A stretch of 21,590 nt of DNA. Source: CALIZF01 sp046292445 (GTDB taxonomy: Bacteria > Pseudomonadota > Alphaproteobacteria > Rhodobacterales > Rhodobacteraceae). Location: NCBI GenBank assembly GCA_046292445.1, contig JBKBQT010000036.1, forward strand, positions 1-21,590, given 5' to 3'. The notes under the pieces were generated by a model, which was not told where the DNA came from, ran no database searches, and saw only the letters and a list, made by a program, of their open reading frames with translations. Shown here in pieces: positions 19,812-21,590 of the stretch. How positions within the stretch are numbered: position 1 is the stretch's first letter; every line of letters starts with the position of its first letter. Position numbers and translations under genes: made by a program.

Positions 19812-21220
19812 CCGCGCCGGTCCTGTCGCTGCGCGGGCTGACGGTGCGCTATGGCGGCGCGCCGGTGGTGCAGGACGTGGCCTTCGATCTTTACCCCGGC
19901 GAGATGCTGGCGCTGGTGGGCCTGTCGGGCTGCGGCAAGACGACGGTGCTGCGCGCGCTTCTGGGCCTTTTGCCGCCCTCGGCGCGGGTTGCGGGCACGC
20001 TCGACACGCCCGAGGGCCAGATCGACCTCGGCGACCGGCGGGCGCTGCGGGCGCGGCTGGGGCAGCGGATCGGCTTTGTCCCGCAGAACCCGTTCGACGC
20101 CTGCGCGCCGCACCGGAGCGTGCAGGCGCATGTGGAGGAGGCCTGGCGCGCCCGCGGCCTTGCGCCCGACCCGGCGCGTCTGGCGGCGCTGGCCGGCGGG
20201 CTCGGCCTCGACCCGGCGGCGCTGGGGCTCTACCCGCACCAGTGGTCGGGGGGGATGCTGCAGCGCGCCAATGTGGCCGCCGCCGTCGCGCTGGACCCGC
20301 CGGTGGTGGTCGCGGACGAGCCGACATCGGCGCTCGACGCGGACAACGCCGATGCCACGGTCGCCTGCCTGCGCGACGGGCGGCGCGCGGTGCTGCTGGT
20401 CAGCCACGATCTGGGCCTTGTCGCGCGCCAGGCCGACCGCGTGGCCCTGCTTTTGGACGGTCGGATCGCCGCCCAGGTGCCGGCGGGGGTGGCCCTGTCG
20501 CCCACGGCCCCGCCCGCCTTGCGCGACTTCGCCCGTCTGGCCGAGATCGCCCGCCCGCCGCCGCCCGCGGCCGGGGCCGCCCCGGTGATCGCGGTGCAGG
20601 CTCTAGCCCTTGCCCGCGGCGGGCGAGTGCTCGCCCGGGGGCTGAGCTTTGCGCTGCGCCCGGGCGAGGTGCTGTGCGTGCGCGGGCCCTCGGGGTCGGG
20701 CAAGAGCACGCTGCTTGCGGTGCTCGCGGGGCGTCTGCCGCCGGCCGCCGGCGAGGTTCTGCGCGCGGGGCAAGCGCGCCCGCCGCACCCGGGCGAGGTG
20801 CTGCCCCTGTTCCAGGACGCGCTGTCGAGCATGAACCCGCGCTGGGACATCGCGCGCGTGGTGGCCGAGCCGCTGACCATCGGTCCGAACCGGCGCGGGC
20901 GGGTCGAACGGCGGGCCGCCGCGCATGCGGCCCTCGCCGATCTCGGCCTTGGCCACCTCGACCCGCGCCTGTGCCCCGGCGCCGTCTCGACCGGTCAGGC
21001 GCAGCGCGTGGCCCTCGCGCGCGCAATCCTCGCCCGGCCGCGGCTGATCCTTGCCGACGAACCCACGAGCGCCCTCGACCCCCGCCAGCGCGGACGCGCG
21101 CTGGACGGCCTCCGCCAGATCGCCACCGCCGGCGCAGCCATCATTCTCGTCAGCCATGATGCCGCTCTCGCCGGTCTCTTCGGTCATCACGTCCTCGACC
21201 TGAGCGCTCCGCACTCCTAA
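19808..21220 (+). CDS. Fused DppD-DppF-type double ABC ATPase (B12 operon 3)
   Basis: This 470-residue cytoplasmic ATPase contains two nucleotide-binding domains in one chain. Half 1 (about 1-245): Walker A GLSGCGKT at 38-45, Q-loop at FVPQNPF, signature WSGGM at 146-150, Walker B VVVADE at 166-171, His200. Half 2 (about 258-470): Walker A GPSGSGKS at 293-300, Q-loop LFQD, signature VSTGQ at 393-397, Walker B LILADE at 413-418, His450. The canonical LSGGQ is VSTGQ in half 2. Dpp and Nik systems usually encode the two ATPases separately, though fused forms exist. It is the only ATPase in the window for two permease pairs. It ends the operon; a likely terminator is at 21307-21325. Confidence 0.92.
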   Translation: MTAPVLSLRGLTVRYGGAPVVQDVAFDLYPGEMLALVGLSGCGKTTVLRALLGLLPPSARVAGTLDTPEGQIDLGDRRALRARLGQRIGFVPQNPFDACAPHRSVQAHVEEAWRARGLAPDPARLAALAGGLGLDPAALGLYPHQWSGGMLQRANVAAAVALDPPVVVADEPTSALDADNADATVACLRDGRRAVLLVSHDLGLVARQADRVALLLDGRIAAQVPAGVALSPTAPPALRDFARLAEIARPPPPAAGAAPVIAVQALALARGGRVLARGLSFALRPGEVLCVRGPSGSGKSTLLAVLAGRLPPAAGEVLRAGQARPPHPGEVLPLFQDALSSMNPRWDIARVVAEPLTIGPNRRGRVERRAAAHAALADLGLGHLDPRLCPGAVSTGQAQRVALARAILARPRLILADEPTSALDPRQRGRALDGLRQIATAGAAIILVSHDAALAGLFGHHVLDLSAPHS

Positions 21221-21306
21221 CCTGATGAGCCAACACCATGCCGGAGAAGGTTCGACTGCAGTCGCGTTCCCTCCGCCACTTGCCCCCGCGAAAGCATTCT
21301 CCCCTC

Positions 21307-21325
21307 CCGGCTGCGGCTGGATTTT
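21307..21325 (+). terminator. Likely Rho-independent terminator of B12 operon 3
   Basis: A short stem CCGGC (21307-21311) pairs with GCTGG (21316-21320), with one G-U pair and a TGCG loop. ATTTTT follows. It lies 87 bases after the ATPase stop. The stem is short for a terminator, so confidence is moderate. Confidence 0.5.
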
Positions 21326-21350
21326 TCCGTTGTTTTAGAGGGTTATGCGG

Positions 21351-21393
21351 GAGTGGCTGAGCACCTGACCTGCCACTTTTTTCAGGGCCACTC
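21351..21393 (+). terminator. Second hairpin with T-run
   Basis: AGTGGC (21352-21357) can pair with GCCACT (21372-21377), whose end runs into TTTTTT (21377-21382). GAGTGGC can alternatively pair with a second GCCACTC at 21387-21393. The two mutually exclusive pairings resemble an attenuator, but the simplest reading is a backup terminator. Confidence 0.4.
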
Positions 21394-21590
21394 GTAAGGG
21401 CACCTCGATTTTTCACCGTTTTCTGCTGTTCTGGGCCGGCTCGGCGGCCTGAAGACTGCATGAAACGGTTCGGCGGGGTGCTTCGGGTTGGGTTCGGGGG
21501 CTATTCAGCCCGGTTGCGGTGGGTTTTGGCCCCGGCGGCCTGATTTCCGCGCCCCGGGGTCATGCCGGGCACGGGTTCAGACGGCGAAGC

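Larger units (their letters stand above)
21221..21590. other. Terminal intergenic region without a recognisable gene
   Basis: Nothing protein-like with a convincing start was found in these 370 bases. The middle part (21320-21440) is clearly less GC-rich than the rest of the window, with several T-runs and the hairpins listed below. A 27-codon frame at 21460-21543 lacks a ribosome site. The composition and repeated hairpins could mark the edge of a mobile element or old insertion, but no transposase or target duplication is visible within the window. Confidence 0.4.

Noticed and set aside
21460..21543. 27-codon frame beginning MKRFGGVLRV
   Set aside because: There is no ribosome site, no recognisable product, and it is too short to distinguish from chance.

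Overview
The window is a high-GC stretch of a probable alphaproteobacterium, most like the Rhodobacterales. The evidence is the GC-rich third codon positions, an aerobic CobN-type cobalamin pathway, and DUF1636 genes beside cobW. It is a metal and vitamin B12 neighbourhood: B12 synthesis genes, two Dpp/Nik-type ABC transport operons, a zinc-starvation divergon and a copper-handling pair. No rRNA, tRNA, CRISPR array or intact transposase was seen.

Region 1 (1-6109) is B12 synthesis. A cobalamin riboswitch on the minus strand (2456-2638) leads into DUF1636-cobW-cobN; cobN runs off the left edge. Divergent from it is cobO on the plus strand. cobO meets cobQ tail to tail, and cobQ lies downstream of cobU/cobP. 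A cobC-like phosphatase diverges from cobU. Together they cover cobalt insertion, corrin adenosylation, amidation and nucleotide-loop assembly.

Region 2 (6084-10050, minus strand) is a second B12-riboswitch operon: DUF1636, a periplasmic binding protein and two permeases. No ATPase gene is present. Region 3 (10104-12589) is a divergon around a perfect Zur-type palindrome (11262-11276). A COG0523 GTPase lies on one side; on the other are a HisI paralogue lacking one expected zinc-ligand cysteine, a DsrE-like protein and a small DUF2946-like protein. Region 4 (12853-15010) holds a YcnI (DUF1775) protein and a CopC-CopD fusion.

Region 5 (15029-21220, plus strand) is a third B12-riboswitch operon. 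In order it encodes an unknown 94-residue protein, a degenerate CbiX-like domain fused to a 2Fe-2S thioredoxin-like ferredoxin domain, a binding protein, two permeases and a fused double ATPase. Nearly all its genes overlap by 4 bases. A likely terminator follows.

The main pattern is that each of the three B12-riboswitch operons carries, at or near its start, a small protein with the same cysteine-rich thioredoxin-like ferredoxin module (DUF1636 twice, the CbiX-ferredoxin fusion once). It precedes either cobalt-chelation genes (cobW, cobN) or a Dpp-type transporter. My inference is a B12-repressed cobalt or corrinoid acquisition system in which these proteins handle the metal, its redox state or its delivery. 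Operons 2 and 3 also share a nearly identical riboswitch expression platform that opens onto short leader ORFs.
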